64,000 nucleotides of DNA. It comes from Bacteroidota bacterium (GTDB lineage Bacteria; Bacteroidota; Bacteroidia; AKYH767-A; OLB10). The stretch lies in contig JADJOH010000006.1 of NCBI GenBank assembly GCA_016713925.1, forward strand, positions 310,001 through 374,000, given 5' to 3'. This document shows positions 42,722-51,922 of this stretch, in pieces; the first letter of the stretch is position 1, and each line of letters starts with the position of its first letter. A program made the translations under genes and the position numbers. The notes beneath the pieces were generated by a model, which had not been told where the DNA came from, ran no database searches, and saw nothing but the letters and a program-made list of their open reading frames with translations.

Positions 42722-44047
42722 TTAAGGAATCGCCATTCGAATTCTCCAGTCTTTAGGATAGTAATTATTCCATCGTTGTCGGATCTTCTTTGCCCAACCT
42801 AATGCATGACCTTCAAAGTTAATGAGATGCCAGCCTTCCATTTCAGATTCAGCTATGATGGAATCTCCTCTTAAAAAATGTAAAACCTCTTTTAGCTGAA
42901 GAGAACAAGCGGGTGTGTCGCTTTTTAATTGAAGACTCATGGCTAATTCCGGTGCGGGAATAAAATCATTTCCCTTGGTCTGTCCAAGAGGTAAGCCCGA
43001 TTGACGTATATAACATTTTCTTGCTAGTGCTTTTGTCAGAGAGATGATAGCCGGGGTAGCTGCATTCAGATATTCTTCCTGCTGAACTACTTCAAATTTA
43101 TCCGGTTCTTTCAGCCACAAGCCTTTATTAAAGGAACGATCGGTTTTAAAATTTTGTTCAATGTTTTGTTTTTTATTGCCGGTACCCTTGTATTGTAAAA
43201 GGCAACAGTAAAAGCCTTCCGCTGCAACTTTATGAGGAAAGGATTGCCATCCATGAGTGGTAGCTACTATTCCTTCAGGTGCGGGAGGAGTAATGTTAAT
43301 GAAAGGATGATGTAGGAGTAGTCGTTCTATTTGTTGATCATTTTCGGAAGGTTCATACGTACATGTAGAATAAAGCAGGTACCCCCCCGGCTTAAGAGCG
43401 GGAATGATATCCTCTAAAATATTTGTCTGTCGCACTGCACAAACATCCACCTGTTCCGGGCTCCATTCCCGTATAGCTTCCGGATCTTTTCTAAAGAGTC
43501 CTTCTCCGCTACAAGGAGCATCTACTACAATAAGGTAAAATAAAACAGTACTAGTCGCTATATCTTTTGCTTCATTTTGCGTGACGATACTATTTGAATA
43601 TCCCCATTTCGCAAGGTTATGTCTGAGTATTTTATTCCGTCCGGGAATTATTTCATTGCAGATGATATTGCAGTCTTTGGAGAGAAGACTAATCAGATGT
43701 GTTGTTTTGCCTCCAGGGGCTGCGCAGAGATCAAGTACATTAGCGGTTTTCAAATCCCCGATCACATCCCTTAATATGGATTCAATAAGCATCGACCCTG
43801 CTTCCTGCACATAGTAACAGCCGGCATGGAACAAAGGGTCGAGTGTAAAAACAGGCCTGTCCTTTAAGTATCTTCCTTGTGAACACCAGCTCACCTTTGT
43901 GGCATCACGGAAAAGTCCATTGTCTTTTTCGGGATGGATTCGAATACTTACTGGTGAAGGTCCTTGTAAGCAGGCTATAAGAGAAGAAGCTTCACCACCC
44001 AATTGATGGTGCATTCTTTTATAAAAATCTTCATATAGTCCTTGCAT
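42722..44047 (-). CDS. RNA m5C methyltransferase (NOL1/NOP2/Sun, RsmF-like)
   Basis: 441 residues. The SAM site is VLDLCAAPGGKTTHLI (104-119). The two catalytic cysteines are Cys179 in VDAPCSGEGLFRKDP and Cys229 in YSTCTYEPSEND. The C-terminal 150 residues resemble the RsmF PUA-like RNA-binding extension (ALGWAKKIRQRWNNYYPKDWRIR). It should methylate C5 of a cytosine in 16S rRNA (C1407 in E. coli for RsmF). It is followed by the glycosylase gene and preceded by a Cys-cluster gene. Confidence 0.9.
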   Translation of the reverse strand: MQGLYEDFYKRMHHQLGGEASSLIACLQGPSPVSIRIHPEKDNGLFRDATKVSWCSQGRYLKDRPVFTLDPLFHAGCYYVQEAGSMLIESILRDVIGDLKTANVLDLCAAPGGKTTHLISLLSKDCNIICNEIIPGRNKILRHNLAKWGYSNSIVTQNEAKDIATSTVLFYLIVVDAPCSGEGLFRKDPEAIREWSPEQVDVCAVRQTNILEDIIPALKPGGYLLYSTCTYEPSENDQQIERLLLHHPFINITPPAPEGIVATTHGWQSFPHKVAAEGFYCCLLQYKGTGNKKQNIEQNFKTDRSFNKGLWLKEPDKFEVVQQEEYLNAATPAIISLTKALARKCYIRQSGLPLGQTKGNDFIPAPELAMSLQLKSDTPACSLQLKEVLHFLRGDSIIAESEMEGWHLINFEGHALGWAKKIRQRWNNYYPKDWRIRMAIP

Positions 44048-44056
44048 GGCGTTAGT

Positions 44057-44569
44057 TCAATTTCTCTTTTGCTTCTCCACAGCGTAATGTAATTTTAGTT
44101 TTTCTACCGTGTGAAAAACAATCGGACAAATTCCATAATGAGCTATAATTTTTCGTATTCTATATTTTACAAGAGGTCTTTCCAAATCAGGGAAAGAAAT
44201 ACATGCATTGGGTCGTGATGTGTAGATGGTGCATAAATTACAGGAGAGAAAGATACATGGTTTTTTACTTAGAAACTGAATTTTCGTGTTATCTTCAGTA
44301 GAAACTTCTGAATTTGTGAAATCTTCTTGCGAAAGTCCTTTTAAGTGAGCCAACTTTATTAATTCATCAGGTGAGATTCCGGCTTCTAAAACTTTGCAAC
44401 AATTTGCACATAGCCGGCAGTCGATTGCGGTGGAAATATCTTTTGCTATGGGTAATATGATTTGGTCGAATTCTTTGGCGTTCGCAGCTATTACCTTCTT
44501 GAGAAGAATTTGCAATTCTTGTTGTTGAAACCTTGCTGCGTCTGCTATTTTACTTAAATTGATTTCCAC
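44057..44569 (-). CDS. YkgJ-type cysteine cluster protein
   Basis: 170 residues. The cluster has CRLCANCCKVLEAGIS (about 57-72), KPCIFLSCNLCTIY (about 103-116) and RPNACISFP (about 118-126). This is the YkgJ/UPF0153 zinc- or iron-sulfur-binding pattern. Function of the family is unknown. It sits ten bases downstream of nothing conserved but only 12 bases after the MFS transporter stop and 9 bases before the methyltransferase start, which suggests a four-gene minus-strand operon (45802-42069). Confidence 0.85.
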   Translation of the reverse strand: MEINLSKIADAARFQQQELQILLKKVIAANAKEFDQIILPIAKDISTAIDCRLCANCCKVLEAGISPDELIKLAHLKGLSQEDFTNSEVSTEDNTKIQFLSKKPCIFLSCNLCTIYTSRPNACISFPDLERPLVKYRIRKIIAHYGICPIVFHTVEKLKLHYAVEKQKRN

Positions 44570-44581
44570 CTTGTGTTTTAG

Positions 44582-45802
44582 TTATTCTTCAATGAAATCG
44601 AGATTTTTCCCATATGTTTCAGGTAGATAAAATACAGCGATCAATGCCAGGCTCCAGACGATTCCTCCTGTTATGGCAAGACTTTGAATAAGATCTATTC
44701 TGAAATATGATTCTAACCAAAGATGTAGTGGAACCAGCAATGTAACGGCACCACGCATAAAATTGGTGACAGTAGCAGTTATCAAAACTCTGAGATTGGT
44801 TCCAAAATGTTCGGCTGTGGCAGTCACAAAAACCGAAAGATAGCCGCAACCTGTTCCCATAAGTAAGGAAGTAAGATATATACCGGAACTATTACTGATG
44901 AGAATAAAATGAAAGAGGGTAGATGCCAGAGCGAAAAGCATATAGGCGATCATCACTTTTTTCCTGGTCCTTAGAAGTTGACTTAGAATCCCACTGCTTA
45001 AATCTCCAACAGTTATTCCAATTTGAAAAAGGATAAAGCAGGTCGCCAGTTGTAAACCTTCAATGTTTTTTAATGCTGCAATTTCAGGAGAAAGAGTAAT
45101 TAAAAGTCCCACACTGTACCAAATGGGAATACCGGTTAGAATACAAGCTAAATAAGTGAGTGAACGTTTTCTATTGGAAAATAGTAAAGGAAAGGATCCT
45201 CTCATAATGCCATCAGCTGATGTTCGCTTACTAAACATTTCAGGTTCTATCGTGCTCATTCTTAGAAGGAGAAGTAGCAATCCTATACAGCCCGCGGCGA
45301 AAAATGCGATTCTCCAGGGAACGACGTTTCCAATTAATCCTGCAGTTACTGCACCCATTGCTCCTAAAGTCGCTACCATAATAGTTCCATAGCCTCGTCG
45401 CTCAATGGTCATCGATTCACTCACCAATGTAATGCCGGCACCAAGCTCTCCTGCAAGACCCGCCCCGGCCAAAAATCGAATCACTGCATAAGAAGTAGTA
45501 TCCTCAACAAAGGCATTCGCAATATTACTAATTGAGTATAACAAGATCGATCCATAAAGAACGTATACCCTTCCTTTCCGGTCACCAATAATTCCTGTGA
45601 TTATTCCGCCTACAATCATCCCAGCCATCTGAATCGCTAAAATATTTTCACCCGTGCGGGTGAGGTCTTTTCCGCTTAATCCTAAGTCCTTCAAACTGGG
45701 AATCCTGTAAATATTAAAGAGAAAAAGATCAAATGCATCAATAAAAAAGCCAAGGCCGGCCGCGAAAACAACGAGATTGAAGGGTGATTTTTGGAGTGAC
45801 AT
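44582..45802 (-). CDS. MFS transporter
   Basis: 406 residues with about 12 membrane segments. The MFS motif A between segments 2 and 3 is GDRKGRVYVLYGS. The N-terminal AGLGFFIDAFDLFLFNIYRI is typical of the sugar/metabolite:proton symporter branch (aromatic acid or SHS-like). RFLAGAGLAGELGAGITLVSE marks segment 4-5. The C-terminus (LPETYGKNLDFIEE) also fits this branch. The substrate is unknown. First gene of the minus-strand cluster with YkgJ and the RNA methyltransferase. Confidence 0.88.
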   Translation of the reverse strand: MSLQKSPFNLVVFAAGLGFFIDAFDLFLFNIYRIPSLKDLGLSGKDLTRTGENILAIQMAGMIVGGIITGIIGDRKGRVYVLYGSILLYSISNIANAFVEDTTSYAVIRFLAGAGLAGELGAGITLVSESMTIERRGYGTIMVATLGAMGAVTAGLIGNVVPWRIAFFAAGCIGLLLLLLRMSTIEPEMFSKRTSADGIMRGSFPLLFSNRKRSLTYLACILTGIPIWYSVGLLITLSPEIAALKNIEGLQLATCFILFQIGITVGDLSSGILSQLLRTRKKVMIAYMLFALASTLFHFILISNSSGIYLTSLLMGTGCGYLSVFVTATAEHFGTNLRVLITATVTNFMRGAVTLLVPLHLWLESYFRIDLIQSLAITGGIVWSLALIAVFYLPETYGKNLDFIEE

Positions 45803-45996
45803 ATTAAAGTATGGCGAATCTAGGTGTTTTTACTGTAAATTCAATTTGTTGATATTCAGTGCGCTATAAGTAGAATATGTACTTTAACTGATATGCGGCA
45901 ATGATAATTTAATTTATAAGCATTGAACTTATTTCCAATTTAATTGTGGAACTTTGCCCACCGGTAAAAAAATAAATATTCTTAAAACATATAAAT

Positions 45997-46833
45997 ATGA
46001 AAAAACTTATTCTTGTTTCCTGTGCCATTGTGTTCGCAACCCTGGTTGCTGATGCACAATCTCTGAAAGTTCCTGCTCCTTCACCTTCACAAACATTGAA
46101 GCAGGATTTCGCATTATCAACTATTGAAATTTCTTATTCCCGCCCTGGTGTTAAGAATCGTACCATATTTGGGGATATTGTTCCTTTTGGTACATTGTGG
46201 AGAACTGGTGCAAATTCAGCAACTACAATTTCTTTTGGCGACACAGTGATGATAGGTGGTGTAAAAGTGAACCCCGGAAAGTATGGCTTATTGACAATTC
46301 CCGGTCAAACAGAATGGGTGGTCATTATCAGTAAAAGCACAACAACTACAGGTGCTGATGATTATAAGAAAGAAGAAGATGTTGTTCGCATGAATGTGAA
46401 GCCATCTGCATTAAGCAGCAAAGTAGAAACTTTTACCATTCAATTGGAGAACATTAAAAATAATTCATGTGATTTGCAATTGATGTGGGATAAAACAATG
46501 GTTTCAGTGGGGATCAGTACTGATATCGATGGCCGGATTATGAAGGATATTCAGAAATTGGTAGTAAATGATAGCCGACCATATGGTGCTGCGGCTAATT
46601 ACTATATGGAGAATGGAAAGGACTTGAAGTTAGCTGCGGAATGGTATGACAAAGCTATTGCAGGTAATCCTAAAGCCTATTGGTTGGTTCATCAAAAAGC
46701 GAATTGTCAGGCGAAGATGGGCTTAAAGAAAGAAGCTGTTGAAACGGCAAATAAGTCTATTGCCATCGCAAAAGAACAAGGCGATGATAATTATGTGCGA
46801 TTGAATGAAAAGTTAATCGAGACTTTGAAATAA
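45997..46833 (+). CDS. DUF2911 protein with C-terminal TPR-like helices
   Basis: 278 residues with a signal peptide ending ADAQ (about 21). DUF2911 occupies about 25-180: VPAPSPSQTLKQDFALSTI, YSRPGVKNRTIFGDIVPFG, LWRTGANSATTISF, VNPGKYGLLTIPGQTEWVVI and LQLMWDKTMVSVGI. The last 80 residues form TPR-like helices (AAEWYDKAIAGNPKAYWLVH). DUF2911 is frequent in Bacteroidota and has no settled function. Secreted to the periplasm or outer membrane. Single gene with a strong shared terminator downstream. Confidence 0.88.
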   Translation: MKKLILVSCAIVFATLVADAQSLKVPAPSPSQTLKQDFALSTIEISYSRPGVKNRTIFGDIVPFGTLWRTGANSATTISFGDTVMIGGVKVNPGKYGLLTIPGQTEWVVIISKSTTTTGADDYKKEEDVVRMNVKPSALSSKVETFTIQLENIKNNSCDLQLMWDKTMVSVGISTDIDGRIMKDIQKLVVNDSRPYGAAANYYMENGKDLKLAAEWYDKAIAGNPKAYWLVHQKANCQAKMGLKKEAVETANKSIAIAKEQGDDNYVRLNEKLIETLK

Positions 46834-46851
46834 TATGAAAGAAAATTTAAT

Positions 46852-46882
46852 AAAAAGGGGAGCTAAAAACTCCCCTTTTTTT
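46852..46882. terminator. Bidirectional terminator between DUF2911 gene and lipoprotein gene
   Basis: AAAAAGGGGAG, loop CTAAAAA, CTCCCCTTTTTTT: an 11-bp perfect stem with a T-run on both strands. It touches the stop codon of the convergent lipoprotein gene. Confidence 0.88.
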
Positions 46883-47426
46883 ATTTAATCACTTCTCCTT
46901 CAAATTTCACAGTCAGCCCAATTTTGACTTCAAAGACATGGTCTATAGGTGCCGTAGTAAATCCGGATAACTTGAATTTAAATTTAGATTGTTTAAAATA
47001 ACTGAGTAGTTCTACATCTGAAACATCGAGGTCAATTGTATTTAAACCGCCGGTGGGAACAGGATCTTTTTTTGCAAACTCGATCAAACCGGTACCACTC
47101 AAATTTCCTATTTCTGCATTTATCTTATTGGTCAGATCAAAGGTATACGGTGTACTATTGCTGTCTATCATTGTCAAAGTTACTGCTTTGATTTTTACAG
47201 AATTCAAATTATCTATACTTACCCCATTATCAGACACAAGTCCTTGTATATCGGTATCGAATTCAATAGTTCCCATTTCAATATTACCTTGTGTTGTCGT
47301 AGGATTAACCTGAATAGTGAATTCTGCATAGTCATTTGTAAATGAAAATGCAGTGGGGTTATCTTTGTCGCAGGAAGTGGTAGTAAGTACCATGGCGACT
47401 AACAGAGCGTAGAGGTATCTTTTCAT
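46881..47426 (-). CDS. Putative outer-membrane lipoprotein
   Basis: 181 residues from the ATG at 47426 (MKRYLYALLVAMVLTTTSC); the frame reaches 47474 but the longer start adds unrelated residues before the signal peptide. The lipobox-like LTTTSC with Cys19 is followed by DKDNP, so it should be a lipoprotein. The mature part is beta-rich (Asp- and Thr-rich), of the short immunoglobulin-like or LEA-like type (NSVKIKAVTLTMIDSNSTPYT, IDHVFEVKIGLTVKFEGEVI). No enzymatic motif and no named family that I recognise. Confidence 0.75.
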   Translation of the reverse strand: MKRYLYALLVAMVLTTTSCDKDNPTAFSFTNDYAEFTIQVNPTTTQGNIEMGTIEFDTDIQGLVSDNGVSIDNLNSVKIKAVTLTMIDSNSTPYTFDLTNKINAEIGNLSGTGLIEFAKKDPVPTGGLNTIDLDVSDVELLSYFKQSKFKFKLSGFTTAPIDHVFEVKIGLTVKFEGEVIK

Positions 47427-47500
47427 GATTTGGATTTTGTAAATTATAGGAGACCAATTTAGGAAAAATACCAAAGAATTCCAATAAAAAAGTACGATTT

Positions 47501-49213
47501 TTATCCGGTGACCTGAAATTTAGGAAGAATCAGTTTTAAGAGGAGAGATAACAGAATCACAAAGGCACAACCGATGAGGTTTAACCAAAGAAATGAAATG
47601 GTATCGGAAAAATAGATGGCTATCACCAATACTTCAGTAATCAGTGCAGCAATAAACACCTGATTTCCCTCAATTGATTTCAAAAAGAGCGCTACTGAAA
47701 AAATACCCAGAATTGTTCCGTAGAAGAGAGATCCCAGAATATTCACTGCTTCTATCAATGAGCCCATTCTTCCTGCTAATTGTGCTACAATAATGCAGAA
47801 GATCCCCCAGGCTAATGTATAGTATCTGGATAATTTCAAATTTCGGGCATCCGTTCGATCCTTAGGTCGTGCCAGATGATGCCAGTCGATCATGCAGGTC
47901 GAGGCCAGTGAATTCAATGCAGCGGCAATGGAACCCCATGCGGCAAGGAATATGATAGCGATGAGTAATCCGACTAATCCTCGTGGTAAATTATTTACAA
48001 CAAAGTGAAGAAAAATATAATTGGTATCATTGGAATCTGCAGAGGCATTTGATTTTTGAATGAGTGTTGCCGCTTTCTTCCTTAGACTTGTGTTTAAAAT
48101 ACTTAAAGAATCAAGTTTTGATTTATAGAAATAACTACGCATCTCGTCTCCGGATTTTTCAGCATTCAGGTAGTTAACAGCTACTTCATTCTGCAATTTT
48201 TGCAAGGAAGAATAATTTGTTTCAATGTCTGAAATTTCGTTCCCATAGCTACCTTCTCTCGCTGAATCCAGCATTTTCGTGTTAAAATAGACCGGACTCT
48301 TATAGAAAGTATAAAAGGTGAAAACCAATGCACCCACCAATAAAATTAAAAATTGCATAGGGATTTTGACAAATCCGTTCATCAATAATCCTGCTCTGCT
48401 TTCATTGGTATTTTTTGCAGTCAGGTAACGACCAACTTGCGATTGATCTGTCCCGAAATAGGAGAGCGCGAGAAAGAATCCCCCAATAATACCACTGAAA
48501 ATATTGTACTTGTCATTCCAGTTGAAGCCATTTTCATTGAAACCGCTCGTGATTACATTTAATTTACCGGATGCCCCTGCAATTTTTAACGCGTCTGCAA
48601 ATCCCATATCCTCCGGCAGTAAATGAACCACCATGTATCCGGAAAGGAACATGGCAAGAAAAATAATGATGAGTTGCTGCGTTTGGGTATACGATACCGC
48701 TTTAACTCCGCCACTTACTGTATAAATGATGAGCAAACCTCCCATCAATAAGTTGGTAAGATGAATATTCCAACCCAATAAGGAAGAAAGTATGAGTGAT
48801 GGAGCATAAATACTGATACCGGTAGATAAACCTCTCTGAAGCAGGAAAAGAAAGGAGGTGAGCAATCTGGTTTTGGTGTCAAATCTTTTTTCCAGATATT
48901 CATACGCCGTATAGATGTTCAGCTTACTGTAAATAGGAATGAAGAAAATGCATATAAATATCATCGCCAGCGGCAGTCCGAAATAGTATTGAACAAAACG
49001 CATTCCATCAGTATAGGCTTGCCCCGGAGCTGATAGAAACGTAATGGCACTCGCCTGTGTTCCCATAATGGAAAACAGAACAATATACCAGGGCAAAGAG
49101 CGATTGTTTAAAAAATAGCTCTCAAGATTTTTTTGACCCCTGCTTTTATATATACCGTAAATAATTACAGAGAATAACGTAACGATCAATACAATCCAGT
49201 CGAGGAGGCTCAT
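47501..49213 (-). CDS. Sodium:solute symporter (SSS family)
   Basis: 570 residues with about 13-14 membrane segments. Family features are FSIMGTQASAITFLSAPGQAYTDG and LAAWGSIAAALNSLASTCMIDW, where the sodium-site Ser/Ala residues lie. Residues about 330-410 form a long soluble insertion between membrane segments (SVNYFNTKM through ATLIQKSNA). The substrate is unknown; sugar, sialic acid or amino acid are all possible. It starts with ATG overlapping by four bases the stop of a 35-residue membrane ORF, so it is translationally coupled to it, and both are downstream of the PIG-L gene. Confidence 0.9.
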   Translation of the reverse strand: MSLLDWIVLIVTLFSVIIYGIYKSRGQKNLESYFLNNRSLPWYIVLFSIMGTQASAITFLSAPGQAYTDGMRFVQYYFGLPLAMIFICIFFIPIYSKLNIYTAYEYLEKRFDTKTRLLTSFLFLLQRGLSTGISIYAPSLILSSLLGWNIHLTNLLMGGLLIIYTVSGGVKAVSYTQTQQLIIIFLAMFLSGYMVVHLLPEDMGFADALKIAGASGKLNVITSGFNENGFNWNDKYNIFSGIIGGFFLALSYFGTDQSQVGRYLTAKNTNESRAGLLMNGFVKIPMQFLILLVGALVFTFYTFYKSPVYFNTKMLDSAREGSYGNEISDIETNYSSLQKLQNEVAVNYLNAEKSGDEMRSYFYKSKLDSLSILNTSLRKKAATLIQKSNASADSNDTNYIFLHFVVNNLPRGLVGLLIAIIFLAAWGSIAAALNSLASTCMIDWHHLARPKDRTDARNLKLSRYYTLAWGIFCIIVAQLAGRMGSLIEAVNILGSLFYGTILGIFSVALFLKSIEGNQVFIAALITEVLVIAIYFSDTISFLWLNLIGCAFVILLSLLLKLILPKFQVTG

Positions 49214-49317
49214 TGGAAATAATTACTAAACCATGTATAAAATGCTATTTGGAAAAATAAAAATGCGATCAGATACAGATAATTCTTCCACTTGTATTTT
49301 TCATCTTCCTTACTCAT
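49210..49317 (-). CDS. Small single-span membrane protein (35 residues)
   Basis: ATG at 49317-49315, TGA at 49212-49210. The product has a charged N-terminus (MSKEDEKYKWKN) and one membrane helix (YLYLIAFLFFQIAFYTWF) ending NYFQ. Its stop overlaps the ATG of the sodium:solute symporter in an ATGA, and it begins 20 bases after the PIG-L stop. Position, codon use and the hydrophobic pattern make it a real gene too short for usual ORF calling. It may be an accessory subunit of the symporter. I do not recognise a named family. Confidence 0.7.
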   Translation of the reverse strand: MSKEDEKYKWKNYLYLIAFLFFQIAFYTWFSNYFQ

Positions 49318-49337
49318 AGTTTGGTGATCAGTTGTTT

Positions 49338-51827
49338 CTATTTCTTATCGTTAGATGGCTTTTGTCCGATGAGGTTGGCAAATAAGCGGAAAGCTCCCGG
49401 AACTCCAGCCGGAAGTTGACGAAAGAAGGAGAGCCCGGTATAAATATAAGTTCCCTTTCCATATTTGGTCACTATGAGACTCCCTTCTTGCGGTTGCTCG
49501 CCCTTGTCATTCATCAATAAAATATTGGTGAAAGCCGAATCTATTTTTGTCGCGAAATATAGGCCTCGTTCCTGTACCCAGCCTTCAAAGTCTTTGGAGG
49601 TAATTTTATTCGGATGATTTAAGAGGGGGTGATTTTCATCCGTTAAGGTTACTACAGCCTCTTCTTCTGTGACTCTGTTCCTGCTGATGGTGTATGGATA
49701 CGGCGTCATGATCGATGCAGGATGAAGATTAGAATTGGTATTGTACTGTACTAAAAATGTTCCTCCCTTTTCTACATAGGCCATTATTTTGCTGAATACA
49801 GATGGAAGATTTTTATCGGTATTGTATGCTCTGATTCCGGTTACAATGGCATCATACTGATCCAGATTAATTTCAGAAATTTCTTCTGCAGTTACTTCAT
49901 CCGATTGAATTCCGATTTGCTTTAACATGACCGCTACATCATCACCGGCGCCTTTGATGTATAAGATTTTAGTCGCGTTAGTTTTAATATCGGCAAATTT
50001 TAACGTTGTCTTAAGTTCAGGAAACCACGTAATAGGTGGAATATGATCATAGGTGATCTCTTTACTACTCTTCAGTTGTTCCGTAGTGGCATTTTTCATT
50101 TGAAATCTGAAACTCAATGCAGCATCTTGCAAGGTTTTCTCTGTTGGCTGTATGAAAAAATCGATTTCCTTTTCTTCTCCCTTTAGGGAAAAGGATAAAA
50201 GGGTATCGGTAATATTTATTTTCCATCCTTTATCTCCTGTAATATCGGTATAAAGTTTAATCTGCTCCGATTGGGAACCTTCGTATTTAAGTTTAAGTTT
50301 ATATTTTCTTTTACTAAGATTATTATAAATAGAAGTGTTTTCGGATAGACGACCGGTTAGTAGGGGAGCTATCACTAAAGGTTTTATCGATTCGCCTTTT
50401 ACTGGATCGGTTACTTTATAAGTGACAGGTATTTCAATGGGGATTCTGCTATCCTTTAAAACAATTTCGGCTTGCAAAATAATGGGTTCGGGATTCCATG
50501 CTTGTCCTGTAAGTAAAATATCCGGAATCTTAAAGGTACCTTTGTCGGGAGTTGTTTGCAGCCAATACGGTTGAGTTGTTGCAGATGGTCCTTTCAGAAT
50601 GATCGCTTTGTTTTGCATCGTTTGGTTGACAAGTGAAAAGGTACTGCTGCTGTCATTGTATTGATTTCGTAGTAAACGAACCGTAACAGAATCATATTCG
50701 CGGACGACCATCTGTAAATTCACATGCAAGGTATCGTTTATGGCGTACTTTTCACTGAATGAATAGGCGGATTTCCACAGTCCAAGACAATCCGAAATGA
50801 TGAGATCGAGTTCTTTTAACTTCTGATTTTTTATACTATGATCAGGGAGTTGTGAAATGATTTTGCGAAGATTTATAAGAGAGGGTATGGATGAGGAAGG
50901 CTTTTTGAAATCAAATGCCGTAAGTGTGCTATTAATTAGTTGTATAATTTCATTTCCATCTTTTTGCGAGGCCCAGAAATTATCATTCTTAAAAACATCA
51001 GTCACATTGGTATCACCTGCCACCGGACTGAAATACTCTATTTGAGTTCCTCTTTGTGAGGGTACACCAAATCCCTGGCTTTTATGCTGAGATCTGCTTT
51101 CGGCAGATAACTCTCCGTAACTTTTTCCAAGCAAAGGATTATAACTACCCACATCAATCTTTAGTTGTTGTTCACTTGTAGTGTTGTTCCCTCCAAACTT
51201 AAATGTATTCCAGTAGAGCCTTTTTACTTGCCACGATCCTAACGATGTAACTTGTTGAGGGAACTTAGAAGGATCAGCAGCCATATCAAATGCTTCTTTC
51301 GCCAATAGGGCACTGGAGGAATGATGTCCATGTCCTGCACGTTGATCTGGTGGAAAGCGACAAATCATTACGTCGGGTTTGATTTTACGGATAACATACA
51401 CCATGTCTTCCAATATTTTTTCTCGGTTCCAAAGTGTAATCGTTTCTTCTGAAGTTTTTGAATAACCAAAATCATAAGCCCGGGTAAAATATTGTTCACC
51501 GCCATCAATAGTTCGTGCTGCCATCAGTTCTCTGGTGCGAATTAGACCCAGGTCTACGCCAAGTTCTGCTCCGATTAAATTCTGACCACCATCTCCTCTG
51601 GTCAATGAAATATATGCCGTTCGAAATAGTTTTTCTTTCGACATCCAGGTGATTAATCTCGTGTTTTCGTCATCCGGATGTGCAGCAATATATAAAACCG
51701 TGGTAGTTTGTTCCAGCTTTTTGATACGACGGTAGATGTCTGATGAAGATTGAGCCAGAGCGCTGTTATAGGTCATAATCAATAGCAATTGAAGTATGAC
51801 CTGAAGAGGTGTTGAATGATTTTTCAT
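49338..51827 (-). CDS. PIG-L family deacetylase, large periplasmic form
   Basis: 829 residues with a signal peptide ending ALAQ (about 26). The PIG-L domain (about 40-290) has the metal motif AAHPDDEN (His50, Asp52, Asp53) and GHGHH (His166, His168, His169). The C-terminal half is beta-rich, with an interior ThuA/GATase-like segment (AEEISEINLDQYDAIVTGIRAYNTD, GTFLVQYNTNSNLHP) near residue 670-720. PIG-L enzymes remove N-acetyl groups from GlcNAc-type sugars. With the downstream symporter, this suggests deacetylation and uptake of an amino sugar or related compound. Confidence 0.88.
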   Translation of the reverse strand: MKNHSTPLQVILQLLLIMTYNSALAQSSSDIYRRIKKLEQTTTVLYIAAHPDDENTRLITWMSKEKLFRTAYISLTRGDGGQNLIGAELGVDLGLIRTRELMAARTIDGGEQYFTRAYDFGYSKTSEETITLWNREKILEDMVYVIRKIKPDVMICRFPPDQRAGHGHHSSSALLAKEAFDMAADPSKFPQQVTSLGSWQVKRLYWNTFKFGGNNTTSEQQLKIDVGSYNPLLGKSYGELSAESRSQHKSQGFGVPSQRGTQIEYFSPVAGDTNVTDVFKNDNFWASQKDGNEIIQLINSTLTAFDFKKPSSSIPSLINLRKIISQLPDHSIKNQKLKELDLIISDCLGLWKSAYSFSEKYAINDTLHVNLQMVVREYDSVTVRLLRNQYNDSSSTFSLVNQTMQNKAIILKGPSATTQPYWLQTTPDKGTFKIPDILLTGQAWNPEPIILQAEIVLKDSRIPIEIPVTYKVTDPVKGESIKPLVIAPLLTGRLSENTSIYNNLSKRKYKLKLKYEGSQSEQIKLYTDITGDKGWKINITDTLLSFSLKGEEKEIDFFIQPTEKTLQDAALSFRFQMKNATTEQLKSSKEITYDHIPPITWFPELKTTLKFADIKTNATKILYIKGAGDDVAVMLKQIGIQSDEVTAEEISEINLDQYDAIVTGIRAYNTDKNLPSVFSKIMAYVEKGGTFLVQYNTNSNLHPASIMTPYPYTISRNRVTEEEAVVTLTDENHPLLNHPNKITSKDFEGWVQERGLYFATKIDSAFTNILLMNDKGEQPQEGSLIVTKYGKGTYIYTGLSFFRQLPAGVPGAFRLFANLIGQKPSNDKK

Positions 51828-51840
51828 GATTGTAGAGGTC

Positions 51841-51848
51841 CAAAGATA
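51841..51848 (-). promoter_or_regulatory. Candidate -7 promoter element for PIG-L operon
   Basis: TATCTTTG on the minus strand (CAAAGATA on the plus strand) matches TAnnTTTG perfectly, 13 bases before the ATG at 51827. It lies just downstream of the terminator of the tail-fibre-domain gene. Confidence 0.45.
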
Positions 51849-51862
51849 CAGACAATGCCATT

Positions 51863-51903
51863 AAAAAAGGAAAGGTCGTTACCTGTCAGATAACGACCCT
51901 TCC
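51863..51903 (-). terminator. Terminator after tail-fibre-domain gene
   Basis: On the minus strand AGGGTCGTTA and TAACGACCTTT form the stem around TCTGACAGG, followed by CCTTTTTTAA. It lies 20 bases after the stop at 51923. Confidence 0.8.
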
Positions 51904-51922
51904 TAATGCTTGGTAAATTAAT

